NCBI GenBank assembly: GCA_965217195.1
Contig: CBDCHL010000005.1
Span: forward strand, 930,001-994,000
Direction: 5' to 3'
Origin: UBA6623 sp965217195
GTDB taxonomy: Bacteria > Acidobacteriota > Terriglobia > Bryobacterales > UBA6623
DNA length: 64,000 bases
Both the position numbers and the translations under genes were made by a program. Under the pieces are notes generated by a model. That model saw only the letters and a program-made list of their open reading frames with translations, did not search any database and was not told the DNA's origin. This document shows, piece by piece, positions 1 through 9,383 of this stretch. Position 1 is the first letter of the stretch, and the number at the start of each line of letters is the position of its first letter.

Positions 1-3000
1 GAGACCTTTCTCATGAGCCGGGGCGGCGACAAGGCACAGCATTTTCTGCGGGAGTATCTCGTCGTTGGCCCCGACGGCCGGATTCTCGCTTCGTCGACGA
101 ACCGTCTGGTTGGCAAGACGTTCTCGAATCTGCTCAACGGCATGGTTGGCGAGGCTCTCGCCGGACGAACCGTCCTGACTGCCGGGAGCGACCCGGTTCT
201 CTCTCTGCACCAGGGGCAGAAGCCGCCGGTGCGTACCGCGGCGGCCGCCGCAATCCAGGACACCGACGGCCATTCGATCGCCGCCCTCGTGCTCTACCGG
301 ACTGTCTTGCCCGGCGCCTCTAACCTGGAGGCCGTTTCGACTCACGACACGATTCGAACTTCTTTCTTCACCGCGGACGGCCGTTGGCTTGGAGTCGAGA
401 GGCCGAGCGAAACGGCGCGCGAAACGGACAACAACGTTGCCGTTGGTTATAAGGATCTGCCCCTCCCTCCCGCCATGCTCGTGGAGAGGCACGCGCCCGG
501 TGAAAGTCTCTGGACTGACACGGCCGGCTATCCGGGCCGAGACCGCCGCCGGGTAGTCGGAGCGGCTACGTTCTTCCCCAATCTGCACTTCGGCCTCGTA
601 GCCGAAATGGACTTCAACCGGGCGTACCGCCCGGTGACGGCCTTGGCGCGCACGATGGCGGCGATGACCATGGCGGCCTTGCTGCTGCTGGCGTTGCCGC
701 TCTTGATAAGCCGCTACACGTCGCCTACGGTTGAAGGCACCCCGCCTGCTCCCGGAGGCCGCATGTTGGCCCCTTGGGCGACCATTGCCGTCTCCCTGCT
801 TGCCACGCTGCTGTTGTGGGACATGACGAGCAGCCGCGTCGACAACAATGCACGGGCGCTTTTTGGGGAGGAAATCGAGCACTTTCGCAGCCGTTTCGTC
901 AACCGATTGGAACGGGACGAAGAGACGCTGCGTACCGTTCAAGCAGCCCATGAAGCACTAGGCGCTTTCGATCAGACCCGCTGGCAGCGTTTCGTCAACT
1001 CCTTGCCCGTCTCGTCCGAATCAGTCGATTACGTCGCTTTTGTGGAAAACGTGCGAGGTCCGCGCCTCCCCGCTTTCGAAGCCGCGGCGGGCCGCGACAT
1101 TGGGTTGCCCTATGTCGTTTACCCGAGGCCGTCCGCGGCAGATTCCTTTCCGATCCGCTACATAGAGCCTCACAACGAAAACCTCGGCCGGCTGGGATTT
1201 GACCTGGGCTCGCTCGATTCCGTGCGCGAACTTGCTGAGAATACTCGTGATTCCGGCGAACTGATGCGCACCTACTTTGGGACGGAAGTCTCGCCGCTGG
1301 GGCCGAGCCCGGGTTTTCTAACTCTGGCGCCTGTCTATGCGCCCGGGCCGGCGGCCGTCACCGTTGGCCGCCGGCGCGTCGCCCTGCGCGGTTGGGTAGC
1401 AATCCGGACCCCGGCGTACTCAATGTTCAGTAGCTTGCTCGAGCCTCAAGCTGAAACCCTAACCCTGCGTGTTTCCTTGGCCGGCAACAACACTGAAGCG
1501 GTGGTATTCGAGCGAGGGGCGCACGCTCCCGACGATGAAGGAGGCAGTCTACATTCCAGGACGATCTCGGTTGACGCCGGCGGTGGATTGTGGACCTTGC
1601 GGTTCGGTGCTCCGGAGCACTCCCTGTCCGCGGAAGCGGACCAGCCGATACAGGTGCTGCTGGGGGGGCTTGTGATCAGCGTGCTGCTTTTCGACATTGC
1701 CCTGGTGCTAGCCTCTACCCGCTCCCGTGCCTTGGCTATTGCGGATCTGATGACGCACAAGGCACGGGAAAGCGAGACCCGCATTCGCGCCGTGATTGAT
1801 CAGGCCCCGGACGGAATCATTACTTTCAATCGCGAGGGACGCATCGAAACGTTCAATCCGGGCGCTGAGCGTCTTTTCGGCTGCCCGGCGGAACCCGCCC
1901 GCGGCCGCCGTATGCGCGAGCTCATGCCGGAATGCCCTGACTTCGCCGCTCCCGACTCCCCCGACCCGGAAACTCTCGGGGGCCGTGAGCTCATCGGCCT
2001 CGGCGCCGACGGGCGGAGGTTTCCGCTGGAACTGACCATAAGCCGGATGGAACTGGAGGGCCGTCCGATGTTCACGGCGATCGTGCGTGATATCTCGGAA
2101 CGACGCGGTGCCGAGCAAGCTTTGCGGGAGAGCGAGAAACGCTATTCGCTGGCCGCGCAAGCCGCCAATGACGGTCTGTGGGATTGGGATTTGCTGACCG
2201 ATCAGATGTACTATTCGCCGCGCTGGAAGATGGCCCTCGGGTACAAAGAAGACGAGTTGAAGGGCGGACCGAATGAATGGTTGAGCCGGGTTCACCCCGA
2301 CGATCATGCGTTGTTGACGAGAGCTCTCAAGGACCACTTGCAAGGGAATGCCCCTCAGTTGGAAATCGAGCAACGTGTTCGCCACCGTGACGGAAGTTTG
2401 CGCTGGATGTTGACTCGTGGGGTGGCTGTGCGCGACGAGCAAGGGAAGCCGCTTCGTCTGGTCGGTTCGCAAAGTGACATCACGGACCGTAAACGCGCCG
2501 AGAAGCGGTTGGTTCATGAAGCCTTGCACGATCCGCTCACCGGCTTGCCCAACCGCGCGTATTTCCTCCGACGGCTGGAAGCGGCGGTGGAGGAACGGCG
2601 GCGCGAAGGTCGGTTGTTCGCCGTCTTGTTCCTCGATGTTGACCGTTTCAAGGTGGTCAATGACAGTCTCGGGCACACAGCAGGCGACCAACTACTGGCC
2701 GCGATCGGCGAACGTCTCGCTGCTTCGGTTCGCCCCTACGACGTAATCGCTCGATTTGGCGGCGACGAATTCGCCGTGCTGATGACCGCCATCTCCGGCG
2801 AATCCGAGGCGAGGCGGGTCGCCGAGCGTCTGCAAGCCGCGCTTGCGAAGCCTTTCAAGATCGGCGACCAAGAAGTCTTCACCGCTGTCAGCATCGGTAT
2901 CGCATTCGGGACCAGGCGCGACGAGACGCCCGTTGAACTCATGCGCAACGCCGACGCCGCCATGTACCGCGCCAAGTCGCTCGGCAAGGCTCGTTACGAG

Positions 3001-3888
3001 ACCTTCAATGAGGCCATGCACGTGCGTGCGGTCGAGCTGCTGCAACTGGAAACCTCGCTCCGCCGTGCTCTCGATCGCCGCGAATTCGAGATCTACTACC
3101 AGCCCATCGTGTCTCTCCCAACGGGTCGCTTCGTGAGCTGCGAAGCCTTGTTGCGCTGGCGTCACCCTGAAAGAGGGATCATGCTGCCGAGCGATTTCAT
3201 TCCGCTCGCCGAAGATACCGGGCTCATCATTCCCATCGGTGACTGGGTTCTGCGGGAAGCCTGCCGCCAGACAAGGGAGTGGGAAGAAGCGGGACTGGGG
3301 CGGATGCCCATTTCGGTCAACGTTTCACCGCGCCAGATCAAGTCGATCGATCTGTTTGAATGCGTTACCACTGCGTTGCGTGAGAGCGGCGTCGCGCCAC
3401 AATCGCTGAAGATCGAGTTGACCGAGAGCGGGTTGATGGGGAACACGGAAGCGACCGCGGGGGTTTTGCGTCGTTTGTCCTCTCACGGCGTCGAGATCAT
3501 GCTCGACGACTTCGGCACGGGGTACTCCTCGCTTACGTATTTGCGGCGCTTCCCCATTAGCTACCTCAAGATCGACAAGTCGTTCGTTAGCGAACTCGCT
3601 TCCGACCGCGAAGACCGTGCCATCGCCGGCGGAGTTATTGCTCTCGCCCATAACCTCGATCTCAAGGTCGTCTTTGAAGGCGTCGAGCGCGAGGAACAAC
3701 TTGAGTTCCTTCGCGGCCAGAATTGCGACCAGGTGCAGGGGCGCGTCATCTGCCCGCCTATCGATCGCCAAGCTTTCACCGACTTGCTCCGCGAGCACTT
3801 CGGCCTGGGGCGCTCCGAGCCCGCCACCGATTCCTTGATCCATCTCACCTCCCTGTCGAGCCCGAGCAGTTCCGTGAAGAGTAAGTAA
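1..3888 (+). CDS. CHASE-PAS-PAS-GGDEF-EAL c-di-GMP turnover protein (5' end cut by window)
   Basis: Membrane sensor that probably makes and/or degrades cyclic di-GMP. Numbered from the first ATG at 13: an extracytoplasmic Cache-like stretch (1-205), TM about 212-232 and 252-271, a CHASE-type sensor (about 275-510), TM 547-567, PAS about 592-695 and 710-840, GGDEF with an intact GGDEF motif at 916-920, then EAL with the EAL motif at 1044-1046 and DDFGTGYSSL at 1165. The other EAL metal and catalytic positions (NVS, ELTES, LKID, FEGVE, QG) are present, so both halves look competent. The frame is open from base 1 and the protein begins inside a sensor fold with no leading TM, so the true start probably lies upstream. 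The next gene repeats its PAS-GGDEF-EAL half. Confidence 0.93.
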   Translation, partial: ETFLMSRGGDKAQHFLREYLVVGPDGRILASSTNRLVGKTFSNLLNGMVGEALAGRTVLTAGSDPVLSLHQGQKPPVRTAAAAAIQDTDGHSIAALVLYRTVLPGASNLEAVSTHDTIRTSFFTADGRWLGVERPSETARETDNNVAVGYKDLPLPPAMLVERHAPGESLWTDTAGYPGRDRRRVVGAATFFPNLHFGLVAEMDFNRAYRPVTALARTMAAMTMAALLLLALPLLISRYTSPTVEGTPPAPGGRMLAPWATIAVSLLATLLLWDMTSSRVDNNARALFGEEIEHFRSRFVNRLERDEETLRTVQAAHEALGAFDQTRWQRFVNSLPVSSESVDYVAFVENVRGPRLPAFEAAAGRDIGLPYVVYPRPSAADSFPIRYIEPHNENLGRLGFDLGSLDSVRELAENTRDSGELMRTYFGTEVSPLGPSPGFLTLAPVYAPGPAAVTVGRRRVALRGWVAIRTPAYSMFSSLLEPQAETLTLRVSLAGNNTEAVVFERGAHAPDDEGGSLHSRTISVDAGGGLWTLRFGAPEHSLSAEADQPIQVLLGGLVISVLLFDIALVLASTRSRALAIADLMTHKARESETRIRAVIDQAPDGIITFNREGRIETFNPGAERLFGCPAEPARGRRMRELMPECPDFAAPDSPDPETLGGRELIGLGADGRRFPLELTISRMELEGRPMFTAIVRDISERRGAEQALRESEKRYSLAAQAANDGLWDWDLLTDQMYYSPRWKMALGYKEDELKGGPNEWLSRVHPDDHALLTRALKDHLQGNAPQLEIEQRVRHRDGSLRWMLTRGVAVRDEQGKPLRLVGSQSDITDRKRAEKRLVHEALHDPLTGLPNRAYFLRRLEAAVEERRREGRLFAVLFLDVDRFKVVNDSLGHTAGDQLLAAIGERLAASVRPYDVIARFGGDEFAVLMTAISGESEARRVAERLQAALAKPFKIGDQEVFTAVSIGIAFGTRRDETPVELMRNADAAMYRAKSLGKARYETFNEAMHVRAVELLQLETSLRRALDRREFEIYYQPIVSLPTGRFVSCEALLRWRHPERGIMLPSDFIPLAEDTGLIIPIGDWVLREACRQTREWEEAGLGRMPISVNVSPRQIKSIDLFECVTTALRESGVAPQSLKIELTESGLMGNTEATAGVLRRLSSHGVEIMLDDFGTGYSSLTYLRRFPISYLKIDKSFVSELASDREDRAIAGGVIALAHNLDLKVVFEGVEREEQLEFLRGQNCDQVQGRVICPPIDRQAFTDLLREHFGLGRSEPATDSLIHLTSLSSPSSSVKSK

Positions 3889-4083
3889 AACAGCCCGCGG
3901 ACCCTACGGTATTTTTCTTACGAAATCAGGTACGGACGGTGGTCTGTCGCGGGCCTACGACTTCCTAAAATAAACGCTAGGTGCAACGGGGATGAATCTC
4001 GAATAGGAGACATCCGCCGGCCCGGCGGCGCGCCCCCACCGGGCCGTACGGCCCCCAGCGCCGACTCGAGGCGGAGCGTCCAA

Positions 4084-5811
4084 ATGGACTCGGGAATCCA
4101 TCGAACGAAGGAACGGTACGCTCTCGCCGCCCGAGCGGCTGATGACGGTCTCTGGGATTGGGACCTCAACACTGACGAGATCTATTTCTGTCCGCGGTGG
4201 AAGTCGATGCTTGGGTTCGCCGATCACGAAATCGGCCACGACCCGGATGAATGGCTCGACCGAGTTTACCGCGAAGACTTGGGCCACTTGCTCGGGAAGC
4301 TTGCCGACCACCTCCATCGCGGCGCCGCTCGTTTCTCCATGGAGCATCGGTTGCTCCACCGCGACGGGCATTATCGCTGGGTGCACAGCCGGGGCATCGC
4401 CTTGCGTTCGGAATCCGGCGAACCCACCCGCCTTGTCGGCTCGCAGAGCGACATCACCGACCGCAAGAAGGAGGAAGACCGACTTCGCCACGAGGCAACC
4501 CATGATCCCCTGACCGGGTTGCCGAACCGCGCGGAGTTTGAGGCCCAATTGCAACGCACGGCTTCTCAGGCTCAACGTCGAGCCGACCGGCTCTTCGCGC
4601 TGCTGATGGTCGATCTGGATGGATTCAAGTCCGTGAACGACAGCTTCGGGCACCAGGTGGGCGACCGCTTACTCGCCGGCGTCGCCGACCGGATTCGCAA
4701 CTGCGTCCGTCCCGAGGACCTCGTCGCCCGTTTGGGCGGCGATGAGTTCGGTGTGCTGCTGCGGGAGATCGAACAGCCCGCCGAAGCCGCGACCGTCGCA
4801 AGGCGCATCCAAGATGATCTTTCCACCCCATTCCCATGCGGCCGCAAGCAAGTCCGGATCGGTGCCGGCATCGGCGTCGCAATCGCCTCGAACGACTACG
4901 AGCAACCCGCTGACCTCGTACGCGACGCCGACGCCGCGATGTATCGCGCCAAGGCCCGAGGCTCGGCTCAATATGAAATCTTCGATAGCTGCCGCTATGC
5001 CGAAGATCTAGGGATTCTCGGTTCGGAACGGCGACTAGGCGAAGCCTTGTTACGCGGCGAGTTCGGGTTTCTGTACCAGCCGTTCGCTCTGCCCTCCACG
5101 GGCGAACCGGTTGGCGTCGAAGCATTGCTCCGATGGAATCATCCTGAACGCGGCTGGATTGCGACCCGCGACATCATCCGCGCCGTGGGCGAAAAGGGTA
5201 ACATCCTTATGCTCAGCCGATGGATTACGGAGCAACTCTGCCGTCAGGCGCGCACTTGGGAGGGGGCAGGGTCGCCCCTGCCGATTTCGGTGAATATTTC
5301 GTCCGATGAGATCGGTCATCCCGAATTTGTCGCGACACTGCGCCAGGCGTTGCGCGACGCCGGAACCGACCCTGCGCACTTGCGGCTGGAATTGAGCGAG
5401 CACTCACTCGCCCGCAGCGGTTCCGAAGTTCCCGCGCGGGTCCGCGAACTGGCCTCGCTCGGCGTGCGCTTCGACCTCGACAATTTCGCCGGGGCCTATT
5501 CTTCATTGATCTACTTGCGACGGCTCCCGATCGACGGCATAAAGATTGATGTTTCGCTGGTCCGTCAGGCGGACGGCTCCCAAGCGGGCCCGACCTCGAC
5601 GTCCGGCATATTGGAACTGGCCCACGACATGAGTTTCAGCGTGGCCGTAACCGGGGCCGAGACCGAGGACGACCTGGCGTTCTTGCGCAGCCTCGCTTGT
5701 GACCGCATTCAAGGGCATGTTGTAACGCCCCCGCTCGACCTATCCGGTTACGAAGCATTCTTGGACCGTTACCGGATGACCGGCGCCGGCACCTTCCACT
5801 CGCGCGTTTGA
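4084..5811 (+). CDS. PAS-GGDEF-EAL protein with degenerate EAL domain
   Basis: Cytoplasmic protein of 575 residues: PAS (about 11-125), GGDEF with an intact GGDEF motif at 218-222, and EAL with the EAL motif at 346-348. Several EAL positions are changed: the usual DDFGTG is read as DN at 466-467 followed by FAGAY, and the first Glu of the usual EGVE block is Thr at 523. The expected role is diguanylate cyclase with an EAL half that is probably catalytically dead and may act as a c-di-GMP sensor. The PAS and GGDEF halves closely match the C-terminal part of the gene 196 bases upstream, so the two look like a tandem duplication with loss of the membrane sensor. A purine-rich GGCGGAG lies just before the ATG. 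The paralogy and residue changes are visible; the loss of activity is inferred. Confidence 0.92.
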   Translation: MDSGIHRTKERYALAARAADDGLWDWDLNTDEIYFCPRWKSMLGFADHEIGHDPDEWLDRVYREDLGHLLGKLADHLHRGAARFSMEHRLLHRDGHYRWVHSRGIALRSESGEPTRLVGSQSDITDRKKEEDRLRHEATHDPLTGLPNRAEFEAQLQRTASQAQRRADRLFALLMVDLDGFKSVNDSFGHQVGDRLLAGVADRIRNCVRPEDLVARLGGDEFGVLLREIEQPAEAATVARRIQDDLSTPFPCGRKQVRIGAGIGVAIASNDYEQPADLVRDADAAMYRAKARGSAQYEIFDSCRYAEDLGILGSERRLGEALLRGEFGFLYQPFALPSTGEPVGVEALLRWNHPERGWIATRDIIRAVGEKGNILMLSRWITEQLCRQARTWEGAGSPLPISVNISSDEIGHPEFVATLRQALRDAGTDPAHLRLELSEHSLARSGSEVPARVRELASLGVRFDLDNFAGAYSSLIYLRRLPIDGIKIDVSLVRQADGSQAGPTSTSGILELAHDMSFSVAVTGAETEDDLAFLRSLACDRIQGHVVTPPLDLSGYEAFLDRYRMTGAGTFHSRV

Positions 5812-5915
5812 AGCCGAGGGGTTTCACCCCGATCGCGCGTCGACGGAATCCGCTCTCGGCCCCCTACAATCACCTGTGGGGGCTTCTTGCTCAAAGACGC
5901 GTTCTCCGCAACCTC

Positions 5916-6764
5916 ATGCCCGGCACAATCTATCTTGTGGCCACACCGATCGGGAACCGGGAAGATCTCAGTCCGCGTGCGCTCGCCATTCTCCGCCAAG
6001 TCGATCGCATCGCTTGCGAAGACACGCGTCATAGCGGAAGGCTGTTGGCGCATTTTGAGATCGATAAGCCGCTGCTGAGTTATCACGGGCACAATGAACA
6101 AATACGTGCCGCGGAATTGATCGAATTCGCCCGCCGAGGCGAGCGCATCGCCGTTATTTCCGACGCCGGGATGCCCGGCATCTCCGACCCCGGCTACCGC
6201 GTCGTGCGCGCGGCGATCGCGGCCCGTGTTCCGGTGGTACCGATTCCCGGCCCGACAGCCGTGGAAGCCGCTCTGGCGGCCTCGGGACTCCCGACGGACC
6301 GCTTTCGCTTCGAAGGCTTCTTGCCGTCGAAGAAATCCGCTCGCCGCAAAGCGCTCGAAGCCCTCATCGACGAGGAAGCCACGACCGTTTTCTACGAGAC
6401 GCCCCGCCGTGTCCGCGCCGCTTTGGCCGACATCGACGACCTGCTCGGCTCGCGGCCGGTCGTCGTCGCGCGTGAGCTGACCAAGTTGCACGAAGAGTTC
6501 CTGCGCGGCACGGCTGCCGAGATCACGGCGGCTCTCGAACAACGCGGAACCGTCAAGGGAGAGATCACTCTGCTGATCGCCGGCGGCGAAAAGGCGCGCC
6601 CGTCTCCCGATCAGGCCCCCGGCCGCGTGGCCGACCTGGTGGCCCGGGGCGCCGACCGCATGGCCGCGATCAAGCAAACCTCCCGCGAGTTCGGATTGTC
6701 GAAAAGTGAGGTCTATCGGCTGGTCGAGGAAGCCGGGCCCCGCTCGGACGAGCGCAAGTCGTGA
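5916..6764 (+). CDS. rsmI: 16S rRNA (cytidine1402-2'-O)-methyltransferase RsmI
   Basis: SAM-dependent enzyme that 2'-O-methylates C1402 in the decoding centre of 16S rRNA. The N-terminus (GTIYLVATPIGN), the CEDTRHS block, the SDAGMPGISDPG loop and PIPGPTAVEAAL are signature segments of the tetrapyrrole-methylase-fold RsmI family. At 282 residues it matches the family length. The frame is open further upstream to 5808, but those 36 codons have no family similarity, so the ATG at 5916 is chosen, although no good Shine-Dalgarno precedes it. Its TGA overlaps the GTG start of the CCA-adding enzyme gene, so the two RNA-modifying genes are probably translationally coupled. Confidence 0.95.
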   Translation: MPGTIYLVATPIGNREDLSPRALAILRQVDRIACEDTRHSGRLLAHFEIDKPLLSYHGHNEQIRAAELIEFARRGERIAVISDAGMPGISDPGYRVVRAAIAARVPVVPIPGPTAVEAALAASGLPTDRFRFEGFLPSKKSARRKALEALIDEEATTVFYETPRRVRAALADIDDLLGSRPVVVARELTKLHEEFLRGTAAEITAALEQRGTVKGEITLLIAGGEKARPSPDQAPGRVADLVARGADRMAAIKQTSREFGLSKSEVYRLVEEAGPRSDERKS

Positions 6765-8083
6765 CACCAAAGGAACTTGCTTTGTCGGTAGTCCGCGACC
6801 TCCGCGGGCGGGGGCATACCGCCTACTGGGCGGGCGGCTGCGTGCGCGATCGTCTGCTGGGCCGCGATCCCGCTGACTACGACGTCGCGACCGACGCGCG
6901 CCCCGAACAAATCCAAAGTTACTTTCCCGGTTCGTTGGGAATCGGTACAAAGTTCGGTGTCGTTTTGGTTCGCGAAGGCGAGGCTCGCGTCGAGGTGGCC
7001 ACCTTCCGCCGCGAGGGAGAATATCACGATGGACGCCGGCCTTGTGACGTCCGCTTCACTGACAACGCCGAGCAAGACGCCGGGCGCCGGGACTTCACCG
7101 TCAACGGACTCTTCTTCGATCCTATCGAGGAGCGTTGCCTTGACTACGTCGGCGGTCGCGAAGACCTCTCGGCCGGGCTCATCCGGGCGATCGGAGATCC
7201 CGAGCAACGCCTCGCCGAGGACAAGCTGCGCATGCTGCGGGCAGTGCGTTTCGCCGCGCGTCTCGGCTTTTCCATCGAAACCGAGACTCGCCGCGCGATC
7301 GAGAGCCACTCGACCGAGATTCTCGAAATCTCGGCCGAGCGGATTCGCGACGAACTGAACGCCATGCTGACCGAAGGCGCGCCACACAAGGCTTTCGCCT
7401 TGCTCGATGAGACCGGTTTGCTCGAAGCCGTTCTGCCCGAAGCGGCGAGGATGAAGGGTGTGCCGCAATCGCCCGAACATCACCCCGAGGGCGATGTTTG
7501 GACACACACTTTGTTGCTTCTCGAGCACCTCGAAACCCCCGCCGTGACGCTCGCCTGGGGTGCGTTGTTGCACGATGTCGGCAAACCCGACACGATTGAA
7601 TTCGCCGACCGCATTCGCTTCCACGGCCACGTCGAGGTCGGAGTCAAGCTTGCCGAGGGAATCCTGACGAGGCTGCGCTTCTCCAACCAACAGATCGAAC
7701 GCATTCTCGCCCTCGTCGCCAACCACATGCGCTTTGCGCATGTGACCGAGATGCGCACCGGCCGGCTGAAGAGGTTCCTGCGGACCGACGGCTTCGAAGA
7801 ACACATGGAACTGCACCGCCTCGACTGCGTGGCGAGCCACGGCAAACTGCGCAACTATGACTTTGTGAGGCGGAAACTGGCCGAAATACCCGAGCCCGAG
7901 CTGCGTCCGCCCCGGTTGGTCCGGGGGGACGATCTCATCGCCGCCGGATACAGCCCCGGTCCGGTTTTTGCGGAAATCCTCGAATGGCTTGAAATCGAGC
8001 AGTTGGAAGGCGCCGTTGCGACCAAAGATCAAGCGCTCGCCAAGCTGCGGGAGCGATACCCCTTGCCCCATCACGCCGAGTAG
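6761..8083 (+). CDS. cca: CCA tRNA nucleotidyltransferase with HD domain
   Basis: Class II tRNA nucleotidyltransferase that builds or repairs the 3' CCA end of tRNAs. Visible signatures are the nucleotide-binding start (WAGGCVRD), the metal-binding DYDVAT, RRDFTVNGLF, and the neck block EDKLRMLRAVRFAARLGF. A C-terminal HD domain (LLHDVGKP, about residues 265-340) may give phosphatase or phosphodiesterase activity as in other HD-bearing members. The length of 440 residues is normal for HD-containing members. The start is GTG and overlaps the rsmI stop by 4 bases, which implies a two-gene operon. A family member could in principle be a poly(A) polymerase or an A-only enzyme; the full single-gene architecture makes complete CCA addition more likely, but sequence alone does not settle it. 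Confidence 0.93.
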   Translation: MTPKELALSVVRDLRGRGHTAYWAGGCVRDRLLGRDPADYDVATDARPEQIQSYFPGSLGIGTKFGVVLVREGEARVEVATFRREGEYHDGRRPCDVRFTDNAEQDAGRRDFTVNGLFFDPIEERCLDYVGGREDLSAGLIRAIGDPEQRLAEDKLRMLRAVRFAARLGFSIETETRRAIESHSTEILEISAERIRDELNAMLTEGAPHKAFALLDETGLLEAVLPEAARMKGVPQSPEHHPEGDVWTHTLLLLEHLETPAVTLAWGALLHDVGKPDTIEFADRIRFHGHVEVGVKLAEGILTRLRFSNQQIERILALVANHMRFAHVTEMRTGRLKRFLRTDGFEEHMELHRLDCVASHGKLRNYDFVRRKLAEIPEPELRPPRLVRGDDLIAAGYSPGPVFAEILEWLEIEQLEGAVATKDQALAKLRERYPLPHHAE

Positions 8084-8110
8084 TTTCGGCCCGCCGAATC
8101 AGCGCTCCCG

Positions 8111-8353
8111 TCATTGAAGGTTGTATTTTTCCTGCATCAAGCGCTGGAACCGCGGGCGATACAGCAAATCGTAGGTCGACTCCTTGCCGGGGAACATGCG
8201 AAGCGCCGCCTTGCGCGCCGAGGCGATCAACTCGCTTGCTTCCTCGACCGGCATGCGATCGTTCTGGCTGATGGTGCTCATGACCATCGACATCATCCAC
8301 TGCAGCCGCCTGACTTTCTTGCGTTCCAGCTCGATTGCCGCGGCGTCGGGCAT
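8111..8353 (-). CDS. Small helical protein of unknown function
   Basis: An 80-residue protein predicted from composition to be all-helical, rich in Met, Arg and Glu, with no membrane segment and no motif I recognise. The ATG is preceded by AAGAGAA, a plausible ribosome binding site. It follows the broken amidohydrolase gene on the same strand after 73 bases and runs convergently towards cca. The clean codon pattern and binding site favour a real gene. Function unknown. Confidence 0.6.
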   Translation of the reverse strand: MPDAAAIELERKKVRRLQWMMSMVMSTISQNDRMPVEEASELIASARKAALRMFPGKESTYDLLYRPRFQRLMQEKYNLQ

Positions 8354-8426
8354 TTCTCTTGTCGGTCTCCCGAGTGCTGCACTCGCTATTCGATCGGTAG
8401 GGTTGCTTCGCTACTCCGGAACATCT

Positions 8427-9254
8427 CTACAGGTTATAGATATCCGTCGCGGTTTGGCCGAGGATCTGAGTCTGCTCGGCATCGGAGAGCCGGGAGAGGA
8501 ACTCGCGGACAATGCCGACCCAGCGCCCATAGGAACACCCAAGCAAGCAAACCGGCCAGTCGGATCCGAACATAAGTCGACTCGGACCGAAGGTCTCGAT
8601 AACAGCTTCGAGATAGGGCCGCAGTTGTCCCTCCGTCCAACTCCGCACGTCGGCTTCAGTGACCATTCCCGAAATCTTGCAACTCACGTTGGGGCGCTCG
8701 GAGATGCGAGTCATTGCTTCGCGCTAAGCAGCGAATGAGCCGTCGCGTATCCGCGGCTTACCGATGTGGTCCAGTACGAAGACCTGCTTCGGGTGACGAT
8801 CGATGAACTGAATCGTTTGCGGCAAGTGTCGCTCGTAGATCAGGATGTCGTACGCCAAATTGAATTCGTGTAGGATTCCCACTCCGCGGTTGAAATCGGC
8901 CCCCAAGATGAAATCGTCATCGAGCTCATCCTGGACGACATGACGGACGGCCTTGAGTGCCGAGTTCGCCGAAAGGCGAGCCAGGTCGTCGCCGACAGCC
9001 CGGTCGGCGAGCGGCGTCCAGCCGACGACGCCGCGGATGAAACTATGCTCGGCGGCGTAGCCGAGCAAGACCGCTGTTTCCTCAACCGTCTGTCGCGATT
9101 GCACCGACACCACGCCGTCGACTCCCGCGGCGTCCAACTCAACCTTGAGGTCGCGGGGAAGAAAGTCTCGACGGAGCGCGGCCTTCTCAGTGTCGATCCA
9201 GCCGTATTCGCGCGCGGAATACGTCCAGAAATGATGGTGAGAGTCGATCGTCAT
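8427..9254 (-). pseudogene. Amidohydrolase_2 (L-fuconolactonase-like) gene interrupted by an in-frame TAG
   Basis: Metal-dependent hydrolase of the amidohydrolase-2 / COG3618 type, a TIM barrel usually acting on sugar lactones. The N-terminal part shows the metal motif SHHHFW near the start, GVVGW, and DHIGKP; the C-terminal part shows CKISGM and FGSDWPV. Both parts lie in one frame, separated only by TAG at 8724-8726 (residue 177). In relatives this spot, just before the PNV-CK-SG segment, usually holds Trp, and TGG to TAG is a single change. Without the stop the product would be 275 residues, a normal family length. It may be a recent pseudogene, a sequencing error, or two translated halves. 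Confidence 0.8.
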
Positions 9255-9383
9255 CGCTCAGAGTATAGCCTTGAGGCGGTTTGGGCCAGCGCCGCGTCGC
9301 GCTCAAGCAGGCAGGGGAGCCGTTCCCAGAACTTCCGGTGAGGGGGGTCGCCTTAAGAATCTTCGTGCGCCGAGAGAAGCCCT

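Noticed and set aside
5769..6950. 393-residue antisense frame over rsmI
   Set aside because: Arg/Gly-rich shadow with no recognisable domain.
6713..8074. 453-residue open frame antisense to the CCA-adding enzyme gene
   Set aside because: The plus strand has clear nucleotidyltransferase and HD motifs; the antisense frame has none.
8724..8726. Pyrrolysine reading of the TAG in the amidohydrolase
   Set aside because: Family and site give no reason for Pyl, and the expected Trp differs from TAG by one base.
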